Source of the DNA: Glandiceps talaboti
Taxonomy: Eukaryota; Hemichordata; Enteropneusta; Spengelidae
Length of the DNA stretch: 64,000 nt
Direction: 5' to 3'
NCBI RefSeq assembly: GCF_964340395.1
Contig: NC_135559.1
Coordinates: 8,583,759 to 8,647,758, forward strand
Position numbers and translations under genes: made by a program. How positions within the stretch are numbered: the first letter of the stretch is position 1; every line of letters begins with the position of its first letter. The notes under the pieces are model-generated. The model made no database searches and had not been told where the DNA came from. It worked only from the letters and a program-made list of their open reading frames with translations. Shown one piece after another: positions 34,296 through 47,299 of the stretch.

Positions 34296-34311
34296 AGGTC
34301 ACGAAAGGTCA
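34296..34311 (+). promoter_or_regulatory. DR4 nuclear-receptor element
   Basis: Two perfect AGGTCA half-sites separated by CGAA. DR4 is the classic site for thyroid-receptor/RXR or LXR/RXR heterodimers. It lies 6.6 kb downstream of SoxB1. Motif match only. Confidence 0.35.
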
Positions 34312-36439
34312 CAGGGTAGCTTGAAGTTTAAAAAGAGAAAAAAAAGGACTAAAAATATCGAACTTGAACTTGAACCGATGCACAATATACAGATACACAA
34401 ACTGTTCACACTTGTAGCGTAGATAGAAAAGCTACCACAATAATGACAGTTTTTTGAATTTGTCAAAACTTTGCAGAGCCACACAGGTTCATTTGCAACT
34501 TAAAAGACAATTTTTTTTCTTTTGTAACATTGCAATTCAGGGTAACTAGTGCCTATAAAATAGATGGAGTTTTTCACAATTTTAACTTGAAAGCAAACAA
34601 ATATTCACTCAATAAATGCAGTCTTTGATATTTTGGTAACGAAAAAAATGCTATAAAATATTTCCCAATTTGTGGGGATTCTTTTTAAGAAAACAACAAA
34701 ACAATTGGTCTTTTAAAAAAAGACTTGTGTAGAGAGCGAGACATTTTTCTTTTCTGAGGATTTTCAATTTTTTTAGACGAGGCCTGTCTACAAGACAACA
34801 ACGGAACATGACCAATTTCATATTAGAAATTTCTAACGTTTAGACTTAGTTATTTGTAGACGGCAGGCCGAGACTATTTTTACTAAATAATATGATTTCC
34901 TGACTTGTACATTTCTGACAGTTGTGAGTAAAGTTTTTTTCTGTTTATGGTGTGAGACCCTTAGCCAATGACTACCTGTGGATTCATGTCACGTGGTTTT
35001 TGAAGTGTGTCAAAGTGTTAAAGAAAATTGAGATTGGCATTCACCAGTTCTCCAGTTTTCGAAATTTGAGGAAATTTGGTATCACAGTATGTTTGTTTGT
35101 TTGTTTGTTAATAGTGGACAGAGGTTTTGCATGGAAAACGTAGGTTTTTGCGCCTTTTTTGAGGAAACAGTTCAAACAACATTTAAAGAGCTTGGTTTAG
35201 TTCAGAATGAGATCTCTTGATACTAAAGTTTAATCCAAATATACACACACGAGGAAAAAAAATAAGGGGTGATAGTTGTACAAAATTTAAATGATGTTTT
35301 ATATTATCAAAATCCGCATTCTCTTGGACTGAAAACATGAAATAGGCCAATGTTATCACTCCGACTTTTGCTTTAAAAAATATAGACTACGCGAAGTGCT
35401 TCAAACCGTAATGATACTAATTAATTGGACACCTATTTGAATCTGAGTAAGGAGGAATGGGGAGGAGGGGGGGGGGTTGCTGCTGCAGACTGGCATGCTC
35501 GTCACTCGTCACTCGTAGACTTCGCTAGGTATGCCATACAATTGCTTCGCTATACAATCAGAAAACGAATAGTATATCCAAATTGCTAAAATTTTGCGTT
35601 TAATTGACCAACCCATCTCAATTGCCCTGGGGGACTTTTAATAAAAAATTACAACATTATTGGCGTTCTGGTATTATTGCCGACAACTCGATGCTTTATC
35701 GTCAGAACAAGACGAGGGGTTGAATTCTTTGATCTCCAATAATGAGGATGGCTGTCTCAAATCGTATGCCCTAAAATTAATCCCATTCGTGTCTCACTTT
35801 TCTTTTGCTACGCGGACACGCCTTTCACGATTTTAAAAAAGAGAAGAAAAAGTGATCAGCTGGCACGTGAATGTTCTGTGCAATAGGTGTCGTCTGCACA
35901 CTGAGGAAGGGTCATAATCCTAGTAAATGCGCGGGAAAATGTGAACTGTTGTCGGGTGTTATGATGACGGGAGGTTCTCTATTAGTCAATGTATTGTCAC
36001 TACTTGAATAATGTGTATCTTATTAACAGCACGGGTCCCACCAGGTGGGCTACGAAAACATGATCCCCTGCAGTTTAGACTCTAAAAACCCTCACAATGG
36101 CACCCTTTGGAGAAGTTGTCCAACAACCAGTATTTCTTCTACTTTCTATTGGGTGGGAAACGATGCTAAAGGCTAGAGGGTACCGGCATTTTCTATCCCA
36201 TCTCTTCTCAGTTTATTTCATTCTTTTTTTCCTCACTCTGGTTGAATAAAACAAATCATTTTCTGGACAGCAATTGGTAGGATTAGAGGCTTAGAAAGGT
36301 ACGATTATCTGACATGTCAATCTCGCGAGAAACCTCGCCCTTTTCTCCGCTATCACACTAAATCCCTGTCAATTTTTTCTTCTTCTCCAAAATACCAATT
36401 TATATTACACTCAGTCGTATTTATAAAAATCGATCCAGG

Positions 36440-36455
36440 TAATGAATATTCATTA
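36440..36455. promoter_or_regulatory. 16-bp palindrome, POU-dimer-like
   Basis: TAATGAATATTCATTA is a perfect palindrome. ATGAATATTCAT resembles the MORE-type dimer site of POU factors, partners of SoxB1 proteins. It is also an AT-rich palindrome that could arise by chance. Confidence 0.3.
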
Positions 36456-39400
36456 AAAGCGGCTTGTTTCGGTCACAGAGAAGGATACTTTCTCCATTCA
36501 TTCTTTTTATAAGAGAAAAAACTGTTATCAACAACGGCGAACAAACACATACAAATTTGGTGTGTTCTTTTGATATTTTGGTGTTATTTTAAGACAGCGT
36601 GGGTTGCCAGGATCACAAAGAATTTTATTTCTTTAGTTTACAAAGGTTTGACCCTGATAGAATAACAATTTCTACATTCACAGTGAAGGTTCCTCTGTCG
36701 ATCTCTTAATTATAGTTTTAATTGGCTAGTAGGGGCTTCATATATTTTCTCTGTTATGATGGTTTTAAAAAAAAATTGTAAAGCTTAGAGTGACACCCCG
36801 GCAGGTGGTAAGCAGGCCGACTGCGTTTTGAATCTTGTAATCAGAACATCGAGAGGAGAACTCCCCAACATACAATACTACAACGAGGGTGAATAACACT
36901 GAGCATACTAAATGGAATGTCTCAACCCAATTATATTACGACATTTTTCATTTCTGCGTCGAACACAAGGCAGTCTTTTCTCTGTGAAATAAGTATTTTG
37001 TGTGACATGTTTAAACTCTGCGATTTGATACATTTCAATAGACAGGTCCATATTGTTGTTTCAATACATTTTCCATAATAGTGCATTTTCATGGAAATTG
37101 CGGCTGAATGATTCTGTATTGAAACTGTACACACATACATTGTTATCAATACTGTACTTGCTTGCGACAGTCATTGTACGCTATCATTGGAAAGCCGTGT
37201 AAAGCATGGCATACAGTGAAAGGGGTTTTTCTTCTCTTTTTGTGTGAGTGTTACGTTTAAAAAGATGCATACACATAGAACACTATTAGTCGATACGTTG
37301 GCGTTACTCAACGATGCTAACTCGTCGAGTGCTGTATACTGTGTACAGTAACGGATAGGCGTTTGGCAATGTCTCAGGACGGCCCGAAACGAATTTATGT
37401 CTACCCTTCGCCTGAATTCAGGATTGTGAACGAATTTCAAGGCCAAATGGTCGTTTTGAACTGGAGACGGGTAAGTATTGTTGCCAAGTCGAAAGAATTC
37501 CGTGTAATGGTAGTTCCAAGTCATTGCTCAAGAAGTTCTTAGCAATCAAAATGGCGACCATCATGGGTAGTTTTGAAAACAACAAGAATTGATTGCCGGG
37601 TGTATGCGCCCTGTGGGAAATAGTTAAGTGTCATTATTTTTTCTGTTAATAGTCGTGCATACCGATGAATATTATAATGTATACTGCTGGTTATCGCAAG
37701 GGAAAATGGGCATTTTTTTTGTTCTGTCCATAAGTTGGCAAACGCTGGCTCGTCTGCTCGTAGACAAATGAATTCTGACAGCCCCGCATACGTAATCAAA
37801 GTAGTGTGGTCGGCTTCTTGTTGGTGGGTCAGCGAGCTTTTTGAAGCGTGACACATGGTCTACGGTTTCAGCCTTGTTGGAGACAGTGAAGGCATACATA
37901 CCGAACAAAAAACTCGATTACTTGAAAAAGGGTAGCGATAGAGTCGGAAGAAAAGACTGTGGTGAAAGGGTTTCAACTGTATATGTATTTCGTCTATATT
38001 GCCCTCCCCCGTCATTAGGCGCTGATTTATAAATGTAATGTGCTTAGTAAATGTCTACAAAGCCATGGTAATACGTTTGAATGGTAATGTTCTAAATTCG
38101 ACTTCTGTTAGTTAGTATTACCGGCGTTGTAACGCATGTCGTGTGTACCCCGCCGTTCAAGTTTCCGCGCTTTCGTAGAACCACCTCTTCTGTTACAGCT
38201 ACGCGTATCACTTCTTCTTTCACATGTAAAGACAATTTTCGAACATTTCACAGTTTTTTTTTTTTTATAAAACTTGTTCAATAAATTGTACTGATTATTT
38301 TAAAGAAAAAAACAAGCCACCGTAAATTATTCTGAAAATTTTTTAGTCAACAATTTTTTTTTTACATTTCCTGAACAAGTCACGGCCAGTTTTTTGTTTT
38401 GTTTCATTTGTCGTTCATAGAATTTCACTTTCGGAGTTAATTTTATAACAGGAAATATGTATTTTGAAACAAGTTTGGTCAGGTCCCTTTAAATTTCACT
38501 GTATATTTTGGACAACATGAATTATACAGAAGGTGTTGTTTTTCGTTTTAACACCTACTGCAGGTAGAGACATGTTTTTTCTTTCGCGTTCAGAATAAAA
38601 AGCTTAATTATTCCAACAGAATAAATTCAGAGACAAAAACAAATCTCAATCGCTCTAAACTCAAATGGTAATTTGACGGCTTTTGTTAAATCTTTCACAC
38701 ATCTCCCTGTTCACCCAGTTAAAAAAAATATTAGATGCAAATTTTGACCTTTTGAAAATAAGAACTGCTCCAATTCACACGTACAGGGCCATACGAATAC
38801 CTGCACACACGAAGTCAAAACTAGACCTGGGGTTATATGACAGAGTGTTTTACCAAGACACGTTTCATTTAACTTTTGATGACTACCGAGATGGGGTTTT
38901 TAACCATAAAATTTTGGTCAGATTTTTTTGACTCATGGTGTTTTCCGTGATGTTAGCTTATGTGTATGAAAGCGATTGTTGGTGAGTGGTATGAAAGTGT
39001 GACTTCTCCTGTCTTGTGTGCTGGGTTATTCACTGCGGTTTTTTGATGATGGCGTGGTCTGGCATGCTGACTGAATAGTAATTAGACTACACTGGTCAAC
39101 TCACAGCGGGTTTAACGTCACAACATGACATTTGAAAACTCTCTGATTTTGTAGCTCTCTGTTGGTTTTCACAAGACCCCGAGAACCCAATGAATACATC
39201 ATATTTTATCATATACACCAATATGAGTCGTGTAAAGAAATTCGACGTTTCTTGACGTGAACCACTGTTTCGTCTTATACCGTTTCTATAGAGACGTCTC
39301 TTCTGAAATGTTCAGGAAACAAGAACGCACAGTATCTTGTTTTGTACGTGACTTTATTAATCTAAACCGATCCAGGGTCTTTCCTTCATACCATAATGCC

Positions 39401-42400
39401 CATCCAGGAAAATTAATTGAATACAAACTTGAAAAGAAGTTCCCAGTTTAGCGACAACGTATAAAACATGACATCTTTGAAAGAAGAAGCAAAAAAAAAA
39501 AAAATGAGTGACAATGTTATCTATGAAGCCTGTTCAAAACTAAACGATTTCAACCCGTTTCCTGCAGAGACCAAAAGTAGTTGACATCTCGTCCACACAC
39601 CTTGGACTCTCGAAATGTGTACAGGAAATTGAGAACTCTGAACCGAGTGATGGGCGTAGGAACAGTAACCACAGGGTCACACCGGTGGCATCGCTTAAGC
39701 AGGAAGACCTATCATCAGCATTCCAAATGTATGAGTCATCGTTACAACCAGTATTACTTACAAAGTTCAGCGACTGGCAGAATTGGCGGACGCGCCAGGT
39801 ACTATTTTTTTGACGACAAATTTAAAAAAGGGTCGTAAACTGTACATACGGAAACAGGGACAGTAAAACTATACCACTCTTATTTATAGCTGAGGCAAAA
39901 GTTACTCGTAGTGGACGAACTCGATTGACTTTAGATTGAAGAAAACAAACAGCAACAAAAAGCATGTAATAGGCATTTAACACCTGCAGTCCAAAAAAAA
40001 GAATTCCCGCGAAATTCAGGGAAGAATATTCAAATTTTTGTCAGGATGTGTTAAATTTTGTAGTAGTGTGTATTTGTAGTGGTCTTAACTAAAAGAAAAT
40101 ACCACTAAGAAGCGAGTATTGGCCAAAATATACGTCTAAATTCACGAAAGTTTAGGAACAAGTGTGTGCACTTATGTGAGACCGATTAGAAGTTAAACCG
40201 CCAATAGTTATTAACATAGTTACTTCTATGGTATAACTATACTTGCTATTATGTATCAAGTAGCTTTTCTTGAAATTCAAGTTTCTTAAGCTTTGGTCGT
40301 TCAAATTAATCTCGCGGTATATAAGATATTTGTAGCAACTCAGTATATTCTGTGTACATTGTAATACAACTCAGGCCACTCTGTAGTGGTCTGAGATTAG
40401 AATATCACAATTTTCTGGTGTCAGCTCCATACAGGAGAAACTCCCAGCTTAATCATTACCTCAAGTGTTGTCAGTGAAAAGTCGTCATAACTAAAAAAAA
40501 AACACTAGACATCTAAACAGTTATTAACTATAAATTGATGAGAAAGTGTAACTGACATTTTTGCTTCAAATGATGTCTCCTTTCTGATACCTAACAGTTA
40601 ATTAAAGACGCGGACGCAATAGCCACACTGTCTGTTGTCAGTACACTCGAGTGTTACAAGTTTGTATTCACGTGATCACCTTTCAAGACATACGCCTCCT
40701 CGTCACTTCTTCCCACCCTGGGATCAGCTGAAAGCGAGTCTTTGTTGTCTTTGTGTCTACTTTAGTTCCCACCCTTTCATTCAAACCATGGTATCTTTGT
40801 AGATTGATTAGGGGCGAAGGAACACCAATGGACTCTTTTAAACAGCCTCTTACTACTTCGATAAGGATTCATTTGAATAACTTGTGAGGAGTTTCTAATG
40901 CTTGCTTGATTGGAAAAACAGGCTGCAGTGATTTCATCATTATGATGATATTCGTTGTCAACATAAGCATTTCACAAAAAATGTAACCAACTCATCAACA
41001 AAATCAGGAGATTCGTTTAGTTGACTTTATTTTAGTCATCGTATCAAAAATCAGAATTTCAGATCCCTGATCACGTTGGTGTCATTGCGACCATTCGTTT
41101 ATCTTTTCCTTTCTTTCTTTCTTCGATAAGAAATTCCAATACATAAACAATACCATAATAACCTTTCAAAATTTCATTTTAAATATTCTATCGTTGTTGC
41201 CTCTTGTAGATTTCCACACACTAAAAGAATAACAATATTTGTCGAAGCGCGTAATCGATGAATGATTGCAACGATAACTTCCATATCGGTGTGATAAAAG
41301 CAAAATGGGGTGTGAAATGTACCTAAGGTGTGCAGCGACTTCATGTGGTTTGAGGGGACATTTTTTTTATTAATCATAGAATTGGGGTTTAAACTTTAGA
41401 TAGCTGTTGAAAAGCCTTTGGAGTATTGTTTCAGTGACAATACTTACAAGGTAATACATACCACAGCTTGTATATAAACAAACTCTGTAATTGAAAGACA
41501 AGGTCGAAGACAGTACGTAAAACAAAGATTCAATAGAACAAGGTTCTGATGTAGGTTACACAAAAAAGTACATGGTTTCAAAATCACTACAAATGAGAAA
41601 ACCGATTTATAGGACATGTTGATATCACGAATTTGGAAAACTCGGTCGGTTATTTCCCCCCTGAAAGGAAACCCGGGCGGTGATCCCCCCTGAAAGGAAA
41701 GGCATAAGGATAGAGAGAGAAGTCAGTCAATCAACAGAATTGTTGGCGAAATAATGACGACAGGGCGCAATTACGAAGGAATATTACAAGCGGTAATTTC
41801 TGGAATGTTTTTGGCAGCGAAGCATTTCCAGCTTGTTAAGTTAGTTTATCTTAATTGCAATATTTTACGGGGAAACGTTTCCCAATCACGAGCTTGTAAT
41901 GATGGAGACCGTCGAATATCGGAAATAGCTCCGTTCGAGTATCCACGTCAATGATAAAATTATCTGATGTACTTATTAAACCATTCTTGCCTGACCTCTG
42001 GCAAAATATTGATGATTTCATCTTTACTTTCGCTCTATCGTTCAGCCGGAGAAATATCTACCCCAATTCGTTATACCTACACCACACTCGTGTCATTGCC
42101 TTATCTATCTGTGAACGAGCGAGATGATATGGTCACGGCAAACCAAGGTAGAAGCCACGCAGTATTTTCTGGGGGTTGCAACTTGAGTAACTCGCAATCC
42201 CCTTTTCCAGTATTAGTCCAGGAAATTCACTTAAGACTTGAATCACATTATTAAACCCGGGAATTAAATTTTGGCTTATCTCAAAATGAAAATCACATCT
42301 TGGCGAAGAGTATTACTTGCGAGACTTAAGCTGACAAGATTTGATCATGATGAGACGAACGTAGTTGTCATCGTCGACATCAACCCGGGTAAAGCAGATC

Positions 42401-43670
42401 ATTGCTTCAACAGAACAAAAAAAATATATATATACAAAAAGAGACAGTGTTCTCAAAACATGTCTTGAATATGCACTTGAATCACTCGTAAAACTTGACC
42501 GAGAGAAACTCTTAAATCCCAGACTTTGCTTTGTGACGATATACAACCTATCGATGTATAAAACCTATAATAGTACATACACAAATGATTCGCGGTATTT
42601 TCACCATTTTTGAATTGTTACGTAGTTGAATGTGTACACCCAGAGGTAAAATTACGAGGTTTTTTTTTACCCAGGGTGAAGTTAATGTTGTTGATTTACC
42701 ATGTATTAATAATAATTTCGCTAATTGTTTTCTATGTAATGGTAACTCCTCAATGAAACATACATATATGATAAAATGCGAACTGTCTCTTTCATTATGA
42801 TTTATTGGCCTAGCTTATTTGAATTCGACCAACATCACACAGTGCTAAAGATACGGTTTTTCAAATTTACCCCTCAAACACCACAAGTAGGTGAAAAACC
42901 AACATCATTTTATTACACTAGGGCACGCGTACACGCAGTAGTCATATTTGAACTCTGTATGTGAACTAAAATATCGACACAATGTGATAGCGCGTAACAC
43001 AGTAGCTAAACCCTAACGCGTAATACAGGAAGCTACCACGTCCAACGCCTGTTAATATTACATTTCTCCGTTACCAACCAGTGTAAAAAGAACGAACAAT
43101 ATTCATAGGTTATGAGGACTTGACAGTTTAGTAGATTACTCTGTTACTAATATTAAGCCACAGGAGCTCTTAGAACACGCTGTACACCGTTACTAAGACA
43201 ATATCGATAAACGAGGATTTAATACATCAATTGTTGTGTGTTTTCTCATCTTAACATATGTTCGTTTGTTTCGCGCATTGACATATAGACTCATGTCGTC
43301 AGGGCGTCAGTAATTTTTGGTTATGTACTCTTTTTTTGGCTAAAAAGTAACGACATTACCATTTGTATTGTTTTAAATCTAACGTTATTCAATTGAACTG
43401 ATTTACATTAAATTCTTTTTTTTTAGAAATTCACCGGATGGTATATTGCATCCTTTGAAATAAAAATGTATCAATTTTTAAACTAAATTTCAAAAGATAA
43501 ACCTGGGTTTTAGTACCAGCATTATTTTGAAAACACGGATGACGTTTTTTTTTTTTGCTTAAATATTCATGGGTGTGTTTACTGTTTCACACGTGTCTTG
43601 CAGCTATTTTACTGGTAATAATTATTTGTTTTATGCAAGAAATGAAAATGATATTTTGACTTGCTGAACT

Positions 43671-43725
<55 letters not shown>

Positions 43726-43738
43726 CGTCGTCGTCGTC
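43671..43738. repeat. (GTT)n-(GTC)n microsatellite
   Basis: About eighteen GTT units are followed by five GTC units, then unique sequence and a T-run. It is the reverse-complement type of the AAC tract at 1670. Confidence 0.95.
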
Positions 43739-45909
43739 AGGTTCTGGGTTTTTTTTTTGCAAAAGTCTAATTTTTACAACCGTCACCAAATATAAATGTA
43801 ACTAACAAGCACATAATACACGTGGTTTTAACTTCTCTACTCATATAGTCTAAAAAACGTCGCTCGGATTTTTATCACGACTTATTAAAAGTAAAACAGG
43901 TCACTTAAATAAAAAAATACTTGTAAATATTGTCATAGTAACCCACAAATTTTATAACAATCCATGATAGAAGTGGTATTTACATCATTTTTTCAGTCAA
44001 ACGTCGAGTTCACATGAGACAAAAAATTTCGAAAAATCTTACCTAAATTTTATATAAATCCATGACAGAAAAGTTTTTTTTTACATCATTCAATCCAAAA
44101 TCAAGTTCAAAAGTTCTGGGAAAAAACGAAAATGTGTATAAAAAAGAAAAAAAAAAGAAAAAAAAGAATGGCAGTAAACAAGTTCGGTAAATATAAAATA
44201 TCAACATCACGACATATAAATGTGTTGCCGCCAAGGATAGGAAGGCTAAGGGACCTCATGGCTTCTTTATTTATATATATACTCACAGAGCTATAATAAT
44301 CAACGACATACTAAAAATGCCATTTTTAATGAAAGAACAAACAAGAGAGAACATGTTCACACGCGCAGAAATATGAATATACAAGAGAAATGAAAAATAG
44401 AGGCAAGGACTACTTGTGATAATAATTCATGCAAAATGTATTCCTCTAAAGTACAAGTAAATGGGCGTATGCAACAGGAAAGTCATCGAAACAGTAACAA
44501 TTTTAACAAGAGAGAGAGGAAATACATTTATTTTTTACCTTATGCACTTGATCTAATTTAGATTAATTGTGTAGCCTTGAACACTACATTTTTAGTGTCG
44601 CCAATTTTTTTTTTTTTTTTTTTTAGAATTTGTGGTGTGGATTCTTGTATTTTTTTATCATCTTTTTGTTTGCTTAGTAGTAATATAGATGTTGGAAGAA
44701 GTGACATTGCGGTATTACTCTCCTTATATGCACGTTGTGTCACAGTGAGTTGTATACATTCACAAAATATCTTTGAAAATAGTGTTTCCGATGACGATTT
44801 GGGTAAAAGTTGTAATCACGAACAAAATTCAACTCTGACCTTGTTTATAGAATCAAAAAAATAAAACCATTTTAAAAAATAGAAGTTTTGGTCATGTTTT
44901 AGCGGCAATATTTGGATACGTTGCTTTCTGTCGGATGCGTTCATTTTATCAAGGATATTAATATCAAAAGATATTGCACATCACATCAAAACAGATTCCC
45001 CTCCCCCCAAAAATTTTTTTTTTAAAAAATAGAAATTCTATTCACATGTTGGTGGGGTCGTTTTGGTAGGTATAGAACGACTCAGTAACGAACTGAAGCG
45101 ATTTGTATCAGCAGTGAAAATGATATTAGACAGTATAAGTGAGTATGTGATCCGGGCAAGACGGCGTTCTTTAAATACTGCTTAAAATCCGAACAGAAAA
45201 GGGACTATTTACTAGTAGCGAGTCACTTCCACTTCAATTCGAGTTTTGAAAAGGTATATTGAGTCCTGACAAGGCACAAATAAACAATAAGATCAAATAA
45301 AAAGGGGCCAGGGTATGTCGTGTATTCAGCCCAGTGTTGTTTTAAGCAGAATGGAGATTACACGTTCCCAACACAAACCAGCATCGATTGGTGATAGAAC
45401 GCACCCCCCTTCACTAAGTTGTTACTCTATAATCACAATCAACACTCCATCAATTCCCCTATTGTGTCATTCAAACCTGAGTTTTACTCGTTTTCAACAT
45501 GTTGTCTTCCCCTTTCTCTCTTCTTTTGTTCTTTATCCACTAACAATGGTGATGATTAATTGACCCAAGACGATTATAAAAGGTGTGATTTTATGTTTTC
45601 CCATGGATGACAGCCAATTTTTAGTACCTTGAGCGTTGACCCTGCATGTGTTTGTGTATTGTGTGAACTATAGAGTTCAAGGCAATAATTGTTTTAATTT
45701 CCAGGAGATACCACTCTTGTATTCCTCAAGGAATAACGCCTATGAAAAGTTAACAATCGATTTATTTCACATGCTCTGTATGTTTTAGGTCATATCATAT
45801 ATTTATGTACATATCATATCCCTTTAAAGAATTATTGTATTTATACCTATTTCATCGTAGGAAAATGTCACTGCAAGTTCTCTCATACATATACATGACA
45901 CAGACACAT
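43739..45909. other. Intergenic, no gene seen
   Basis: AT-rich sequence with long T-runs near 44606-44624. No coding signal. Confidence 0.6.
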
Positions 45910-45927
45910 AGGCAGGCAGGCAGACAG

Positions 45928-45965
<38 letters not shown>

Positions 45966-46371
45966 CATACACACATACATATACATACATATATATATAG
46001 ATGTATTGATTGTGTTGATACATACATACATACATACATACATACATACATACATACATACATACATACATACATACATACATACATACACACACACACA
46101 TACATACATACATACATACATACATACATACATACATACATACATACATACATACATACATACATACATACACACATATATACACACATATATACATACA
46201 TATATACATACATACATACATACATACATACATACATACATGCATGCATGCATGCATACATACATACATACATACATACATACATACATACATACATACA
46301 TACATACACACACATACATACATACATACATACATACATACATACACACACACATACATACATACATACAT

Positions 46372-46402
<31 letters not shown>

Positions 46403-46488
46403 TACATACATACATACATACATACATACATACATACATACATACATACATACATACATACATACATACATACATACATACATAACGT

Positions 46489-46563
<75 letters not shown>

Positions 46564-46575
46564 CAATATATTTAA
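45910..46575. repeat. Large compound microsatellite (GGCA)-(CA)n-(CATA)n-(CA)n-(TA)n
   Basis: Short GGCA units (45910-45929) lead into CA (45929-45960), then about 465 bp of CATA units with scattered CACA and CATG interruptions (46017-46484). A second CA tract (46494-46520) and a TA tract (46521-46560) follow. The very long open frames on both strands (up to 261 codons of Ile-His-Thr-Tyr or Met-Tyr-Val-Cys periodicity) are repeat artefacts. Confidence 0.97.
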
Positions 46576-47127
46576 TATATATGTATATACAGTACATGTT
46601 AAAGTACATTGATTGATCGATGACTAGATAGATAAAGTCACCCTGTCGTTGTAAATTAAGTGGTCATACTCTTCAAATGTTGCCTTTTTCCTAATGAGCA
46701 ATACATGGGTAGATATAAAATTTCAGAAAATAGTATATGTCATTGATACTTATTTCCTCTTTATAGAGAAGAATCGATTCCAACATAGTTTATTATTACG
46801 CCTACAATGTAAAATATCTCGTTTGAACTTTTGTATTTATAGCTGACAGTCATATTCTTGTGTTTCTCGTACCAGTGCAATATACAAAATATAAAAATAG
46901 AATTCATTACACTTGTACTGGGTCAAGAAAGTAAGGACAAATTATTCAGTTATCTTTTTTTACAACTTGTATTAGTCTCTCGTCTTCATATTACAGTATT
47001 TTTTTTTCGATGTGAATATTTTATACGGCACTAAACAGAATGATATGAACCGGAAGTTTTATCAAATATTGTATGATTTGACTGAAGTATGAGATTGCTG
47101 GAAGAAGGTATACACGTTTGCAATGAT

Positions 47128-47299
<172 letters not shown>

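Larger units (their letters stand above)
28531..43670. other. SoxB1 downstream intergenic region
   Basis: Fifteen kilobases with no gene recognised and almost no simple repeats, in contrast to the flanks. It holds the candidate regulatory sites at 32993, 34296 and 36440, a weak exon-like block at 32697, and a 17-bp direct repeat at 41655 and 41684. Confidence 0.55.

Noticed and set aside
37171-37856. Two adjacent minus-strand frames of 117 and 105 codons
   Set aside because: ATG starts are present but composition is unconvincing and no family is recognised.
45805-46616. Open frames of up to 261 codons on both strands
   Set aside because: Pure translation of the CATA/CA/TA microsatellite with four-residue periodicity.
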